Source of the DNA: Rahnella variigena
Lineage (GTDB): Bacteria > Pseudomonadota > Gammaproteobacteria > Enterobacterales > Enterobacteriaceae
Length of the DNA: 64,000 nt
Assembly: GCF_003610915.1 (NCBI RefSeq)
Contig: NZ_NSDJ01000001.1
Location: forward strand, 3,410,001-3,474,000
Reading direction: 5' to 3'
Shown here: positions 37,803 to 46,179 of the stretch, in pieces
Numbering within the stretch: the first letter of the stretch is position 1
Layout of the letters: each line of letters starts with the position of its first letter
Program-made: the position numbers and the translations under genes
The notes under the pieces: model-generated
What the model saw: the letters and a program-made list of their open reading frames with translations, nothing else
What the model was told of the DNA's origin: nothing
Databases searched by the model: none

Positions 37803-37870
37803 CGTAACTCATTGAACCGTAATGTGGCAAAAAAAAATCAATAATTTTTTTAAATTTTTGCCACATGGAA

Positions 37871-37904
37871 CGAACTTTTAAAGTTACCTGTAGTCTTAAT
37901 TAGT
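37871..37904 (+). promoter_or_regulatory. Sigma-E promoter of rybB
   Basis: Minus-35 CGAACTTTT (37871-37879; consensus GGAACTT), 16 bases, minus-10 TCTTAA (37894-37899), then the RNA start G at 37905. RybB is a known sigma-E regulon member and the spacing fits. Confidence 0.8.
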
Positions 37905-37986
37905 GCCACTGCTTTTCTTTGAAGTCCCCAAATTTGGAGAGCCCGTCAATCCCGCCTCGTTAGGTTCAAGATTGCCGGGTTTTTTC
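37905..37986 (+). ncRNA. rybB: Small regulatory RNA RybB
   Basis: About 82 bases beginning GCCACTGCTTTTCTTTG, identical over the first 17 bases to E. coli RybB, including the 5' seed that pairs with porin mRNAs. The 3' part is a terminator: CCCGTCAATC pairs with GATTGCCGGG (one mismatch), then TTTTTT. It uses Hfq and is induced by sigma-E in envelope stress, repressing ompC, ompF and many other outer membrane protein mRNAs. Location directly downstream of ybjL is conserved. The window also contains an OmpC-like porin, a likely target. Confidence 0.93.
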
Positions 37987-38017
37987 TTTTCTGCTTCGGA
38001 ATCCCTTTAAAATCAAA

Positions 38018-38926
38018 TCAATTATCTGTGATCGATTCTTCCTGACGGATAAACGCTGCCAGTTCATCTTTTTTGTTTACCAGATAATCTGGGAAGAACT
38101 CTTTGGTCACCGGGATCACTTTCATGACTCTTTGCCGGTTCCATAAATCCTGATTATTTTCAACGCAGCGGCGGATATGATCAGGGTTGTTGAATTCCGG
38201 GGTGTTATGTTCTGTGTGAGAGATGGTAGACATTTTCTCTGAGATCCGCTCATCGGTCATAACCCACGAGAAATGCCATCCCCCGTTATTCACCGTTTTG
38301 GTTCTGTACTTCAGCCAGTTCCAGCGCAGCCAGCTCTCCCTGATGACAGATCCCCTTCGCTTCACATTTCTTAGCAAATCAGGTTGGGATAAAAAGAATT
38401 TCTTCAGCACTTTGAACTTAACCATCTTCGGCAACTTACATTTGCGCGCCGATCCGTCGTTGTTCAGTACCTGAATATTAAATTTATAGTTGTAGAAATT
38501 CTGATGCAGGATGGTGCAAAGATGGAAATGGCTGAACTGTGAAATACTTTCCGGGTTTATTATTTCATCAACGTCAGAAACGATGATGATGTCATCATCC
38601 TGCGCATTTTTAAGTCCCAACATGATGGAATTGCGTGCCACAGTCTCATTTTCCCAGGGATCAGATTGTCCAGCTTCAACGACTGAGCAATTAGACTTAA
38701 AGGATTTATCATGAATGACGGGGACAGCTTCATTGATTACATAAATAATCTTGTCTTTGAATTTCTCATATTTGCTGATATCGAAATGGAGTTTCTCCCG
38801 CTTCTTGCCCGTAAATGTGTACCGCGACTCAACGATGACAAACCAGTCAACATGCGGATAGAGTGTGTTAAGACGGATATCTAACAACATATCCTCGTCA
38901 TAAAACAAAAAGCAATCGTAAATCAT
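38018..38926 (-). CDS. Glycosyltransferase family 17 protein
   Basis: 302 residues from MIYDCFLFYDEDMLLDIRLN. The segments FLFYDEDMLLDIRLNTLYPH, DWFVIVESRYTFTGKKREKL and DDDIIIVSDVDEIINPESIS (with the DVDE metal/nucleotide motif) and YNYKFNIQVLNNDGSARKCK are those of GT17, the family of eukaryotic MGAT3 and many bacterial members. It probably transfers a sugar in cell-surface glycan synthesis; the acceptor is unknown. The start at 38926 is preferred over an upstream in-frame ATG at 39031 because the first residues match the family opening. GC content appears lower than in neighbours, suggesting horizontal transfer. It is convergent with rybB. Confidence 0.85.
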   Translation of the reverse strand: MIYDCFLFYDEDMLLDIRLNTLYPHVDWFVIVESRYTFTGKKREKLHFDISKYEKFKDKIIYVINEAVPVIHDKSFKSNCSVVEAGQSDPWENETVARNSIMLGLKNAQDDDIIIVSDVDEIINPESISQFSHFHLCTILHQNFYNYKFNIQVLNNDGSARKCKLPKMVKFKVLKKFFLSQPDLLRNVKRRGSVIRESWLRWNWLKYRTKTVNNGGWHFSWVMTDERISEKMSTISHTEHNTPEFNNPDHIRRCVENNQDLWNRQRVMKVIPVTKEFFPDYLVNKKDELAAFIRQEESITDN

Positions 38927-39053
38927 GTGCCAACATCCTGTTGGTAAACTGTAAGGAAATAGAAATAATTTGTGCGTAATGATATCAATAAATTTCCATT
39001 TCTTCCCTGGTGATATCTCAGCCTGCCACAAATTATTTCTTTTGCTCCTTTAA

Positions 39054-39431
39054 CTATCTCCCGTTCTGCTGTGAGTCATTCTCGATCACCCGCACCAATG
39101 TCCCATCGATATCAATCATGACGCCCATTTTCATCCCTGACTGGATTTGAGGCAGATGAACGCAGGGACGTGAATGAGGCTCCTCGCCGATACCTGCGGC
39201 TTTAAAAGCAGCAAACATGGCATCGGCGTCATCGACGCGTAAACAGCAACTGAACCAGCTTGTGAGCGGATCAAGATCTGTGTGCAGGAAGAATTCCAGC
39301 GTGAGGGTTCCGCGGGTCATGATCAGCCAGCCGTCATCGACATAGGTCGTGGTGAAGCCAAAACTGCCATAGAAATCTTGTGTCGCGCTGAAGTTTCGGG
39401 AAGGGAGATTAGGTGTAGCGAAATCGGTCAT
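39054..39431 (-). CDS. Glyoxalase/bleomycin-resistance-fold protein
   Basis: 125 residues, one VOC-fold unit pair: TPNLPSRNFSATQDFYGSFG, FTTTYVDDGWLIMTRGTLTL, EFFLHTDLDPLTSWFSCCLR, VDDADAMFAAFKAAGI and MKMGVMIDIDGTLVRVIEN. It resembles Ble-type bleomycin-binding proteins (two halves, small size) that sequester glycopeptides. The precise ligand cannot be read from the sequence. It follows the porin on the same strand, with no obvious coupling, and precedes the GT17 gene. Confidence 0.82.
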   Translation of the reverse strand: MTDFATPNLPSRNFSATQDFYGSFGFTTTYVDDGWLIMTRGTLTLEFFLHTDLDPLTSWFSCCLRVDDADAMFAAFKAAGIGEEPHSRPCVHLPQIQSGMKMGVMIDIDGTLVRVIENDSQQNGR

Positions 39432-39595
39432 AGCGGCTCTCTGTCGTCGGAAGATGTCGTTAAACGTTCACGCCATCATGCCTGAGCCATCAATGTGAAG
39501 AAAGGTTGAATGTAAACGAAAATCCCCCACCTTTCGGCAGGGTTCCAGACACATGAGACGCAGGCGCCCTCACCAATAAGGGCAGCGTCGGTTTA

Positions 39596-40708
39596 TCAGA
39601 ACTGATAAACCAGACCAACAGCCACAACGTCATCGGTGTTGATGCCGGCGTCGCGGGTCAGACGGGTGTCGTCCATCAGGTTGATTTTGTAATCAACGTA
39701 AGTGAGCATGTTTTTGTTGAAGAAGTAAGACGCGCCAACATCAACATATTTGGTCAGGTTCTGGTTACTGTAACCTGGGATATTACGTGCGTGGGACTGA
39801 ACATATGCGATAGACGGGCGCAGACCGAAGTCGAACTGGTATTGCGCTACCGCTTCAAAGTTCTGCGCTTTGTCCGCGTAGCCGTAAGCGGTGCTGCCTG
39901 CTTTACCGAAGCGGTTTGCGTTGTAGCTCTGGGTGTACATCGCGGCCAGATAGATGTTGTTCGCATCGTATTTCAGACCACCGCTGTAAGCAGTCGCTTT
40001 GTCGCCGTTACCGATGATTGCCGGATTGTTACGGCCATTTTGCTCGGCGGTACGGTCTGAAGCCATCATGGCTGCTGCCGCGCTGAAGCCTTCGCCCAGG
40101 TCATAAGACAGGGACATGCCGTAGCCGTCGCCGTTTTGAGCCAGTACGTCACGGCCGTTGTTAGATTCGGTCGCGCTGCCGTTTTTGCCCTGATACTGAA
40201 CAGCAACGTCCAGGCCATCAACAACACCGAAGAAATCTTTGTTACGGTAGGTCAGCACGCCGTTAGCACGCTGGAACATGAAGTTGTCTGCGCCGTAAGT
40301 ATCGCCGCCGAATTCAGGCAATACGTCGGTCCATGCCGCGACGTCGTACATCACGCCATAGTTACGGCCGTAATCCAGTGAACCCCACTGGCCGAATTTC
40401 AGACCTGCAAAACCAACACGGGTAAAGTTGTGGTTATCAGCGTTTTCCGGAGAATTCAGAGCTGCCTGATATTCCCACTCACCGTAACCGGTCAGTTCGC
40501 TATTAATTTGGGTTTCACCGCGGAAACCCAAACGCATATATGACTGGTCGCCGTCAGTGCTGTCATCGCTGGAAAAATAATGTAAGCCGTCGACTTTACC
40601 GAACAGATCAAGTTTGTTGCCGTCTTTGTTATAAATTTCGGCAGCGCCAGCGGTGCCGGCCATCATCAGAGCAGGAATTACCAGAGAAAGTGCGCGTAAT
40701 TTCATCAT
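39596..40708 (-). CDS. ompC: Outer membrane porin, OmpC-like
   Basis: About 370 residues. Signal peptide [21 protein letters not shown] with cleavage before [20 protein letters not shown]. Sixteen-strand general porin features: constriction-loop segment [35 protein letters not shown], the conserved [20 protein letters not shown] and [15 protein letters not shown], and the C-terminal Phe signature VAVGLVYQF. The C-terminal segment [15 protein letters not shown] resembles OmpC/PhoE more than OmpF. Either of two ATGs (40708 or 40705) fits AAGGA upstream. It has an unusually long (about 440 bases) upstream region. OmpR/RybB control is inferred from the family. Confidence 0.93.
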   Translation of the reverse strand: MMKLRALSLVIPALMMAGTAGAAEIYNKDGNKLDLFGKVDGLHYFSSDDSTDGDQSYMRLGFRGETQINSELTGYGEWEYQAALNSPENADNHNFTRVGFAGLKFGQWGSLDYGRNYGVMYDVAAWTDVLPEFGGDTYGADNFMFQRANGVLTYRNKDFFGVVDGLDVAVQYQGKNGSATESNNGRDVLAQNGDGYGMSLSYDLGEGFSAAAAMMASDRTAEQNGRNNPAIIGNGDKATAYSGGLKYDANNIYLAAMYTQSYNANRFGKAGSTAYGYADKAQNFEAVAQYQFDFGLRPSIAYVQSHARNIPGYSNQNLTKYVDVGASYFFNKNMLTYVDYKINLMDDTRLTRDAGINTDDVVAVGLVYQF

Positions 40709-41153
40709 CAATATCCTTGATTATTTGGAAGCTATCTACATTGCCATCCGGCAAGTTAATTCTCAGCCCACCGTGAAGTTATATTTCTTCTTTAGGGTCT
40801 GGAACTGATGGCCGTCAAAATAATCGAGGATAAGTTCCGTTGCAACCGAAAAAAATTTGAAGTTGTTTTCGTTTGGCATTGGTTTAAGTTTAAAAAATCA
40901 TCAACTCATAATAATAAAACCATATAAAACATAATCTTGACTACGATTATCCCACCCAGTAATTACTATTATCTTTGCAGTGATGCCTGATGATAATAAT
41001 CATTTCACTGCGGAACTATGGCATGAAAACATAATCTGGATATTGAAAAGCCTAATGTAATGTTTTGTATATCTTCGGTGGCAGGGTTGCAATTTCATCC
41101 ACAAAAAAGCCTCCGGGATGGGAGGCTGATGGATCTATTTGTACACATGTTTA
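40709..41153. other. Long upstream region of the porin gene
   Basis: 445 bases without a gene, AT-rich from about 40870 to 41010. OmpR sites and an extended leader are likely but I could not delimit them. A terminator for the minus-strand gene at 41154-41441 is at 41103-41127. I looked for a MicF-like antisense RNA on the plus strand and did not find a convincing one. Confidence 0.5.
41103..41127 (-). terminator. Terminator of the gene at 41154-41441
   Basis: AGCCTCC (41108-41114) pairs with GGAGGCT (41121-41127), loop CGGGAT; on the minus strand it is followed by TTTTTT. Confidence 0.88.
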
Positions 41154-41441
41154 TTACATAATACGTTCGAGATGTTGATCTTTACCGCCTAACCGCCCGT
41201 CGGTCTGATTCCATTCATTTTGGTACGCCTGATAAGCAAATACAAATGCCTGATGTCCGTCTTCAAATAACTGGTCCGGACGTTTATGCCAGCCAGAATA
41301 TGCGTCGTAACGCAAAATTTCATAGCCGCCTTCTACCGGATGAAAAAGGTAAGTGTAATGTTCACAATATTCCGGCGCGTAAGGAATATCTTCTCCCGCT
41401 TCCAGTGTAATAAACAGGCCGCCCAGGCGTATTTTAATCAT
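41154..41441 (-). CDS. Hypothetical protein, 95 residues
   Basis: Not recognised. Protein from MIKIRLGGLFITLEAGEDIP; the ATG at 41441 has AAGGATA 5 bases before it and replaces a much longer open frame that lacks a signal. The sequence (YAPEYCEHYTYLFHPVEGGY, LFEDGHQAFVFAYQAYQNE) is aromatic-rich and looks like a small alpha/beta domain. No signal peptide or membrane helix. It ends in a strong terminator, so it is a single-gene transcript. Neighbours (porin, methyltransferase) give no hint of function. Confidence 0.6.
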   Translation of the reverse strand: MIKIRLGGLFITLEAGEDIPYAPEYCEHYTYLFHPVEGGYEILRYDAYSGWHKRPDQLFEDGHQAFVFAYQAYQNEWNQTDGRLGGKDQHLERIM

Positions 41442-41712
41442 TGATATCCTTTTTTCATTCCACAGTTCAGTCGTCTGTGTGGCCGTCACACAGGCAGTCT
41501 CAGCCTTCCGATGCATCCAGCCCGTCACTATTTTGCCACAAACTACCAAAATAATGGCGACAGGTCTCCCGCCCGAGACGTTGTAATACACTTAAATCAG
41601 CAAAAACGGCCTCACGAATCTCCATTTCATTGCTCTCTTATAAAATTTTTCACTACACTATTCAGGCCAAAATGAATTGGCAGTGAAGACTATTTTTATA
41701 GGAGTCATTCTC

Positions 41713-42447
41713 ATGACGCAAAATATTTACGATGATCAGGCCTTTTTCGATGGCTATGCCCAACTCGGACGCTCGCAGTTCGGGCTGGAAGGCGCACCGG
41801 AATGGCCTTCCCTGAAAGCATTGCTGCCAGACATGAAAAACGCGCGCGTGGTCGATCTGGGTTGTGGCTACGGCTGGTTTTGCCGGGCTGCACGTGAAAT
41901 GGGCGCAGGTGACGTTCTCGGCCTGGATGTCTCAGAAAAAATGCTGGATAAGGCCCGTTCCATGACCCCGGATACGGTTATCCGCTATGAAAGACGCGAC
42001 CTGGAGACGCTAACCTTACCCCAGGCTTCTTTCAACCTTGCCTACAGTTCCCTGACTCTGCATTACATCGACGCACTGCCCGCGCTGTTCCGTACTGTTT
42101 TTCAGGCGCTGAAGGCAGGGGGCCATTTCGTCTTCTCCGCCGAGCATCCGGTATATACCGCGCCTTCAGAGCCGGGCTGGAAGCTCAACGGGCAAGGTCA
42201 TAAAACCTGGCCGGTGGAAGGTTATCAGCGTGAAGGCCAGCGCGTCACTGACTGGTTTGCAGAAGGCGTTATTAAGCAGCACCGGAAGCTCGGCACTTAT
42301 ATCAATTTGTTGATTGAAGCAGGATTCGTTATCTGTCATCTGGATGAATGGGGCCCTTCTGCTGAGCAGATTGCCGCTTATCCGGATCTTGCTGAGGAAG
42401 CCGAACGACCAATGCTGTTCCTGATGTCAGTGCAAAAACCGCGTTAA
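41713..42447 (+). CDS. Class I SAM-dependent methyltransferase
   Basis: 244 residues from MTQNIYDDQAFFDGYAQLGR (ATG 41713, AGGAG 9 bases upstream; the upstream ATG at 41677 is disfavoured). Motif I VVDLGCGYGWFCRAAREMGA is a classical SAM-binding loop, followed by DVLGLDVSEKMLDKAR and LAYSSLTLHYIDALPALFRT, and FVFSAEHPVYTAP. It belongs to the UbiE/Methyltransf_11 group; small molecule or lipid substrate likely but not identifiable. Single gene; no clear terminator. Confidence 0.85.
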   Translation: MTQNIYDDQAFFDGYAQLGRSQFGLEGAPEWPSLKALLPDMKNARVVDLGCGYGWFCRAAREMGAGDVLGLDVSEKMLDKARSMTPDTVIRYERRDLETLTLPQASFNLAYSSLTLHYIDALPALFRTVFQALKAGGHFVFSAEHPVYTAPSEPGWKLNGQGHKTWPVEGYQREGQRVTDWFAEGVIKQHRKLGTYINLLIEAGFVICHLDEWGPSAEQIAAYPDLAEEAERPMLFLMSVQKPR

Positions 42448-42741
42448 TCGTTCCCCCTGATCCCCCCTCTTTCTGAAATCTTTTCTTTCATTTATCCAGT
42501 CAGGCATCACCGCCGGGAGGCTCGTCCTCCCGCCTGCTTAAGGCTTCCTTAAGTTCTTCTGTTTACACTTCATTTCATCGCGAAACTATACCGTTGCTCA
42601 ATGACTGCGGATATTCAGACGATGTCCCCTTTACCTCTGTGACCACGCCAATTAACGTATCCGGCGTTTATGAAGGTTTTGTGACTGATTGATCGCAATT
42701 TTTTGAAGGCTATTTTGGCCTGTTTATTCGAGGGTAGTTTA

Positions 42742-43347
42742 ATGGAACAGCTGAACCATCTGGTTTTTCTCTGGATTAATGCGACGCCGGCCTCGCCGGA
42801 AATGCTGATCAAGTTTGCCTCATTTCTGGCCAATGACCTGATCATCATTGTCCCCCTGCTGATTGTTGGTCTATGGCTTTGGGGACAGCGCGAGAACATT
42901 GGCCAGCAACGCGTTCTGGTCAGCAAAACAGCCATTGCCCTTCTTTTTGCGATGGCGACTGCTAAGTCGTTATCGCTGTTATTCCCTCATGCACGCCCTT
43001 TTGTGGAGGGTTTCGGACATACCTTCCTCCAGCACGCCCCTGACAGTTCATTCCCTAGCGATCATGGCACCGCCATCTTCACCTTCGCCCTGTCGTTCCT
43101 GTTCTGGCACCGCCTGTGGTCCGGCGCAATACTGATGGTGACCGCCGTGGGTATCGCCTGGTCACGCGTCTATCTGGGGGTTCACTGGCCGCTGGATATG
43201 GTCGGCGGTTTACTGGTGGGGATGCTCGGCTGCCTGTTCGCACAACTGGTGTGGAACCTGTTCGGTGAGCAGATTAACGCGATGATGTGCAAGGTTTACC
43301 GTTTCGGATTTGCCATCCCGATTAAGAAAGGCTGGGTACAGAACTAA
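42742..43347 (+). CDS. ybjG: Undecaprenyl-diphosphatase YbjG
   Basis: 201 residues, membrane-bound PAP2 phosphatase that recycles undecaprenyl pyrophosphate in the periplasm. PAP2 motifs: PHARPFVEGFGHTFL (KxxxxxxRP-like, with the P.ARP core), DSSFPSDHGTAIFTF (SxxxxH with SFPSDH), and SRVYLGVHWPLDMVGG (SRxxxxxHxxxD). Start ATG 42742 gives MEQLNHLVFLWINATPASPE, like E. coli YbjG; an upstream in-frame ATG at 42703 is less likely. In E. coli it is adjacent to deoR and dacC; here an ERIC element lies in between and deoR is missing. Confidence 0.95.
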   Translation: MEQLNHLVFLWINATPASPEMLIKFASFLANDLIIIVPLLIVGLWLWGQRENIGQQRVLVSKTAIALLFAMATAKSLSLLFPHARPFVEGFGHTFLQHAPDSSFPSDHGTAIFTFALSFLFWHRLWSGAILMVTAVGIAWSRVYLGVHWPLDMVGGLLVGMLGCLFAQLVWNLFGEQINAMMCKVYRFGFAIPIKKGWVQN

Positions 43348-43359
43348 CAACTGAAACAA

Positions 43360-43480
43360 CCCCCTTAATCATTCGAGTTGCATCTGGGCGGCAAGTGTGT
43401 GAAACCCCGGAGCTTACATCAGTAAGTGACCGGGGTGAACAAACGCAGCTACCGCAGAGGCAGCCTGAAGGATGGCGGGG
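43360..43480 (+). repeat. ERIC element (copy 2), between ybjG and dacC
   Basis: CCCCTTAATCATTCGAGTTG then GGCGGCAAGTGTGTGAAACC, CCCGGAGCTTACATCAGTAA and GTGACCGGGGTGAAC, CAGCCTGAAGGATGG. This is the closest copy to the ERIC consensus (AGCTTACATAAGTAAGTGAC). Inner stem CTTAC/GTAAG, outer CCCCGG/CCGGGG. Its right end touches the dacC stop codon. Confidence 0.93.
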
Positions 43481-43482
43481 TT

Positions 43483-44694
43483 TTATTTCCCAAAAATACT
43501 TGCCCACAGACCGCTGATTTTCATCATCACGAAGTCCCAGATACGACCAATAAAGCCGGTTTCCTTCACTTCCTGCAATGCGACCAACGGACGCTGTTCA
43601 ATCACTTTGCCGTCCAGACTGAAATCGACCGTACCCACCACCTGATTTTTCGCCAGCGGCGCTTCAAGTTGCTTATTGGTCAGATTAAAGCTGGCTTTAA
43701 GATTCTTCAGCTGCCCTTTCGGCATCGTCAGCGACGCATTTTCAGCGACACCCAGCGGTACCATTTTTTCGTCTCCAAACCAGACGCGCTGACTGGTAAA
43801 TGCATCACCGGCTTTTATCGGCGTCAGGGTTTCGTAAAAACGGAAACCCCAGGTCAGCAGGCTTTCGCTTTCACTGAAACGGATACGGTCGCTTGGCGCG
43901 CCCATCACCACGGCAATCAGGCGCATGCCGGTTGAATCGCTGGCCGAGGAGACTAAGTTATAACCCGCGCCTGACGTGTAGCCGGTTTTAATCCCGTCAA
44001 CGTTCAGGTTTGAGCTCCACAACAGGCGGTTACGGTTGATCTGTTTGATGTGGTTGAAGGTGAATTCTTTCTCTTTGTGCAGCGCATATTCATCCGGCGT
44101 ATCGCGGATCAAGGCCTGTGAAAGCAGCGCCATATCGGTGGCGGAGGTGTACTGACCATCCGCATCAAGCCCGTGAACTGTTTTGAAATGCGTATTTTGC
44201 AGTTTCAATTGTTCTGCGTAACGGTTCATCAGATTGACGAATGAATCCTGACTACCCGCGACGTAATCGGCCAGCGCGATACTGGCATCGTTACCCGACT
44301 GAATGACGATGCCTTTATTGAGTTCGGACACCGGCACGCGGTCGCCAGGTTTAAGGAACATCAGCGAGGAGCCGCGTAATACCGGATTTCCGGTTGCCCA
44401 GGCATCGTTGCCGACAGAAACCAGATCATCGGATTTGATTTTGCCAGATTTGATTGCCTGTCCGACCACATAGCTGACCATGATTTTACTCAGGCTGGCC
44501 GGGTCAAGACGGGCATCAGGGTTAGATTCGGTGATGATTTTCCCGCTGTTGTAATCCATTAACACCCAGGATTTGGCATTAATCTGAGGGGCGACGGGGC
44601 CGGTATCCGCCTGAGCGGCGGGAAGCGCCAGCAGGAGTATTCCACTGCCCAGCGCGTAAATGAAAGTCCGTTTGAATGGGGAAGAAATTGTCAT
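43483..44694 (-). CDS. dacC: D-alanyl-D-alanine carboxypeptidase DacC (PBP6)
   Basis: 403 residues, inner-membrane-associated penicillin-binding protein that trims pentapeptides. Signal peptide ([18 protein letters not shown]). Active-site triad: SxxK at residues 67-70 (SLSK), SxN in [12 protein letters not shown] and KTG in [15 protein letters not shown]-terminal beta domain and terminal amphipathic helix ([20 protein letters not shown]) anchor it to the membrane. Length equals E. coli DacC (400). An ERIC element and ybjG lie downstream, and ydgC is divergent upstream. Confidence 0.95.
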   Translation of the reverse strand: MTISSPFKRTFIYALGSGILLLALPAAQADTGPVAPQINAKSWVLMDYNSGKIITESNPDARLDPASLSKIMVSYVVGQAIKSGKIKSDDLVSVGNDAWATGNPVLRGSSLMFLKPGDRVPVSELNKGIVIQSGNDASIALADYVAGSQDSFVNLMNRYAEQLKLQNTHFKTVHGLDADGQYTSATDMALLSQALIRDTPDEYALHKEKEFTFNHIKQINRNRLLWSSNLNVDGIKTGYTSGAGYNLVSSASDSTGMRLIAVVMGAPSDRIRFSESESLLTWGFRFYETLTPIKAGDAFTSQRVWFGDEKMVPLGVAENASLTMPKGQLKNLKASFNLTNKQLEAPLAKNQVVGTVDFSLDGKVIEQRPLVALQEVKETGFIGRIWDFVMMKISGLWASIFGK

Positions 44695-45004
44695 AGGTAT
44701 CAGCGCTTTTGTCCGGGTAACTGAAATTTATCTTATCTTTCAATCAGATTGTGCAACTCTGTCAGGTGTAAAACCTACTGCTTTCCGGGTCGGGAATAAA
44801 CCTAAATAGTGTAAAGATCTTAAGAATAGTAGAGTTTTCCGCTGCTTGCGCAGATTCAACTGGCGATAAAAACAGCAGTCAGTGCTTGACCATTTCAAAC
44901 ATGTGCGGCAATTTGGCATACAAACACATACAAAATATCTATAACAATAAACGGCTTATTCACAACATGACGCCAACGTTGATGAACTGACGGCAGGGGC
45001 AGAA
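44695..45004. other. Divergent upstream region of dacC and ydgC
   Basis: 310 bases, no gene. AT-rich with short imperfect repeats. TTGACC at 44885-44890 could be a minus-35 for ydgC, but no clear minus-10 follows, so I do not call a promoter. Confidence 0.5.
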
Positions 45005-45349
45005 ATGGCAGGTTTGGTCTTTAAAGCGCTGATCGGCGCACTGGTCGTGATCCTGATCGGAATACTCTCTAAAACACGTAACTATTACATTGCCGGGCTG
45101 GTGCCGTTGTTCCCGACTTTCGCTCTGATCGCCCATTATATAGTCGGCACTGAACGCAATATCGAGGCACTGCGCACCACCATCATTTTCGGCCTGTGGG
45201 CCGTCATCCCGTACATGGTGTATCTGCTTTCCTTATATTTTTTCATCGGTTCGATGAAATTACCTTACGCTCTCATTGCCGCCGTCGCCTGCTGGTCGCT
45301 GGCCGCCTGGGCACTGATCAGCCTGTGGACTCGTTTTCACGCCGGGTAA
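45005..45349 (+). CDS. ydgC: Inner membrane protein YdgC (GlpM family)
   Basis: 114 residues, four helices: FKALIGALVVILIGILSKTR, YYIAGLVPLFPTFALIAHYI, TTIIFGLWAVIPYMVYLLSL and LIAAVACWSLAAWALISLW. The segments KTRNYYIAGLVPLFPTFALI and RNIEALRTTIIFGLWA are nearly the same as in E. coli YdgC, which belongs to the GlpM family. Function uncertain; GlpM was named for alginate effects in Pseudomonas. Single gene with HAD gene following 100 bases later in the same direction. Confidence 0.9.
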   Translation: MAGLVFKALIGALVVILIGILSKTRNYYIAGLVPLFPTFALIAHYIVGTERNIEALRTTIIFGLWAVIPYMVYLLSLYFFIGSMKLPYALIAAVACWSLAAWALISLWTRFHAG

Positions 45350-45450
45350 ATCGGTTTATTAAGATTACGTGGCAATATCGTTCACAAAACACTCAAACGC
45401 CAAAATTGCGCTACGCTGAATGAAGACTGTCAGCTGAGGGAATCCGCACC

Positions 45451-46164
45451 ATGGATCTCGCCATTTTTGAGCTCGACCATACCCTGATTTGTGATGACAG
45501 CCACAACCTGTGGCTGCACTGGCTGATTTCTCAGGGTTATGCCTCTTCGGATGAACTCAGTCATTACCGTCTGCATGCCTTGCCTGCACAAAATTCAGTC
45601 GCCGGAGGACAGTTTTCCCCGCAATCTGCCGCCCATTACAGTGATTATCTTGCCCGTGCCTTTGTCCCGATGAGCGGTCTGAGTTGTCCGACCGTAGCAA
45701 ACTGGGTTCAGCGGTTTATTCACCGCGATATCATGCCGCGTGTGTATCCGCAGGCACGTGAAAAGCTGGAGTGGCACCGGGCGCGCGGGGATGAAATCCT
45801 GATTGTCTCGGCCTCCGGCGAACATCTGGTGAAACCGGTGGCGAGACGTCTTGGCGCACAGGCGGGTATCGGGTTAAAGGCGGGCGTCAGCAATCAGCGG
45901 TTCAGCGGTGTGGTGGAAGGCCATCTGATGTTTCATCAGGGTCGCCTCGACCGGCTGAAACTCTGGCTGGAAACCTGCAAGCCCGATGCTTATCAGCAAA
46001 TATTTGCCTACAGCCACACGTTATACGATCAGCCTTTGCTGGAATTTGCCGACGTGTCGACGGTGATTAATCCCGGCGAGGCGCTGCAAAATATCGCGGC
46101 CGAAAAGGGCTGGCATTCTCAGCACTGGCCGCGCTATCCACATCTGCAACAGACCGCCTGCTGA
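45451..46164 (+). CDS. HAD-IB-like phosphatase family protein with altered catalytic residues
   Basis: 237 residues with the overall layout of the HAD subfamily IB (SerB/YfhB-like): motif I AIFELDHTL at residues 4-12, motif II IVSASGEH, motif III-like KAGVSNQRF, and motif IV FAYSHTLYDQPLLEFAD. In active members motif I is FDLDxT; here the nucleophile Asp is Glu (E7) with D9 retained, and the motif IV (D-S-x-x-D type) has His where the first Asp normally stands. This suggests a weakened, altered or lost phosphatase activity. Gene is intact with a cap domain of usual length, so it may have a non-catalytic role. Identification of the fold is solid; the exact subfamily is less certain. Confidence 0.8.
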   Translation: MDLAIFELDHTLICDDSHNLWLHWLISQGYASSDELSHYRLHALPAQNSVAGGQFSPQSAAHYSDYLARAFVPMSGLSCPTVANWVQRFIHRDIMPRVYPQAREKLEWHRARGDEILIVSASGEHLVKPVARRLGAQAGIGLKAGVSNQRFSGVVEGHLMFHQGRLDRLKLWLETCKPDAYQQIFAYSHTLYDQPLLEFADVSTVINPGEALQNIAAEKGWHSQHWPRYPHLQQTAC

Positions 46165-46179
46165 AGCAAGATGTTTTAT

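Noticed and set aside
40709..40760. RybB target site in the porin leader
   Set aside because: I found only about four contiguous pairs (UGGC with the RybB 5' end); not enough to claim.
40709..41100. MicF antisense RNA opposite the porin gene
   Set aside because: I could not find the conserved MicF 5' end or its terminator on the plus strand.
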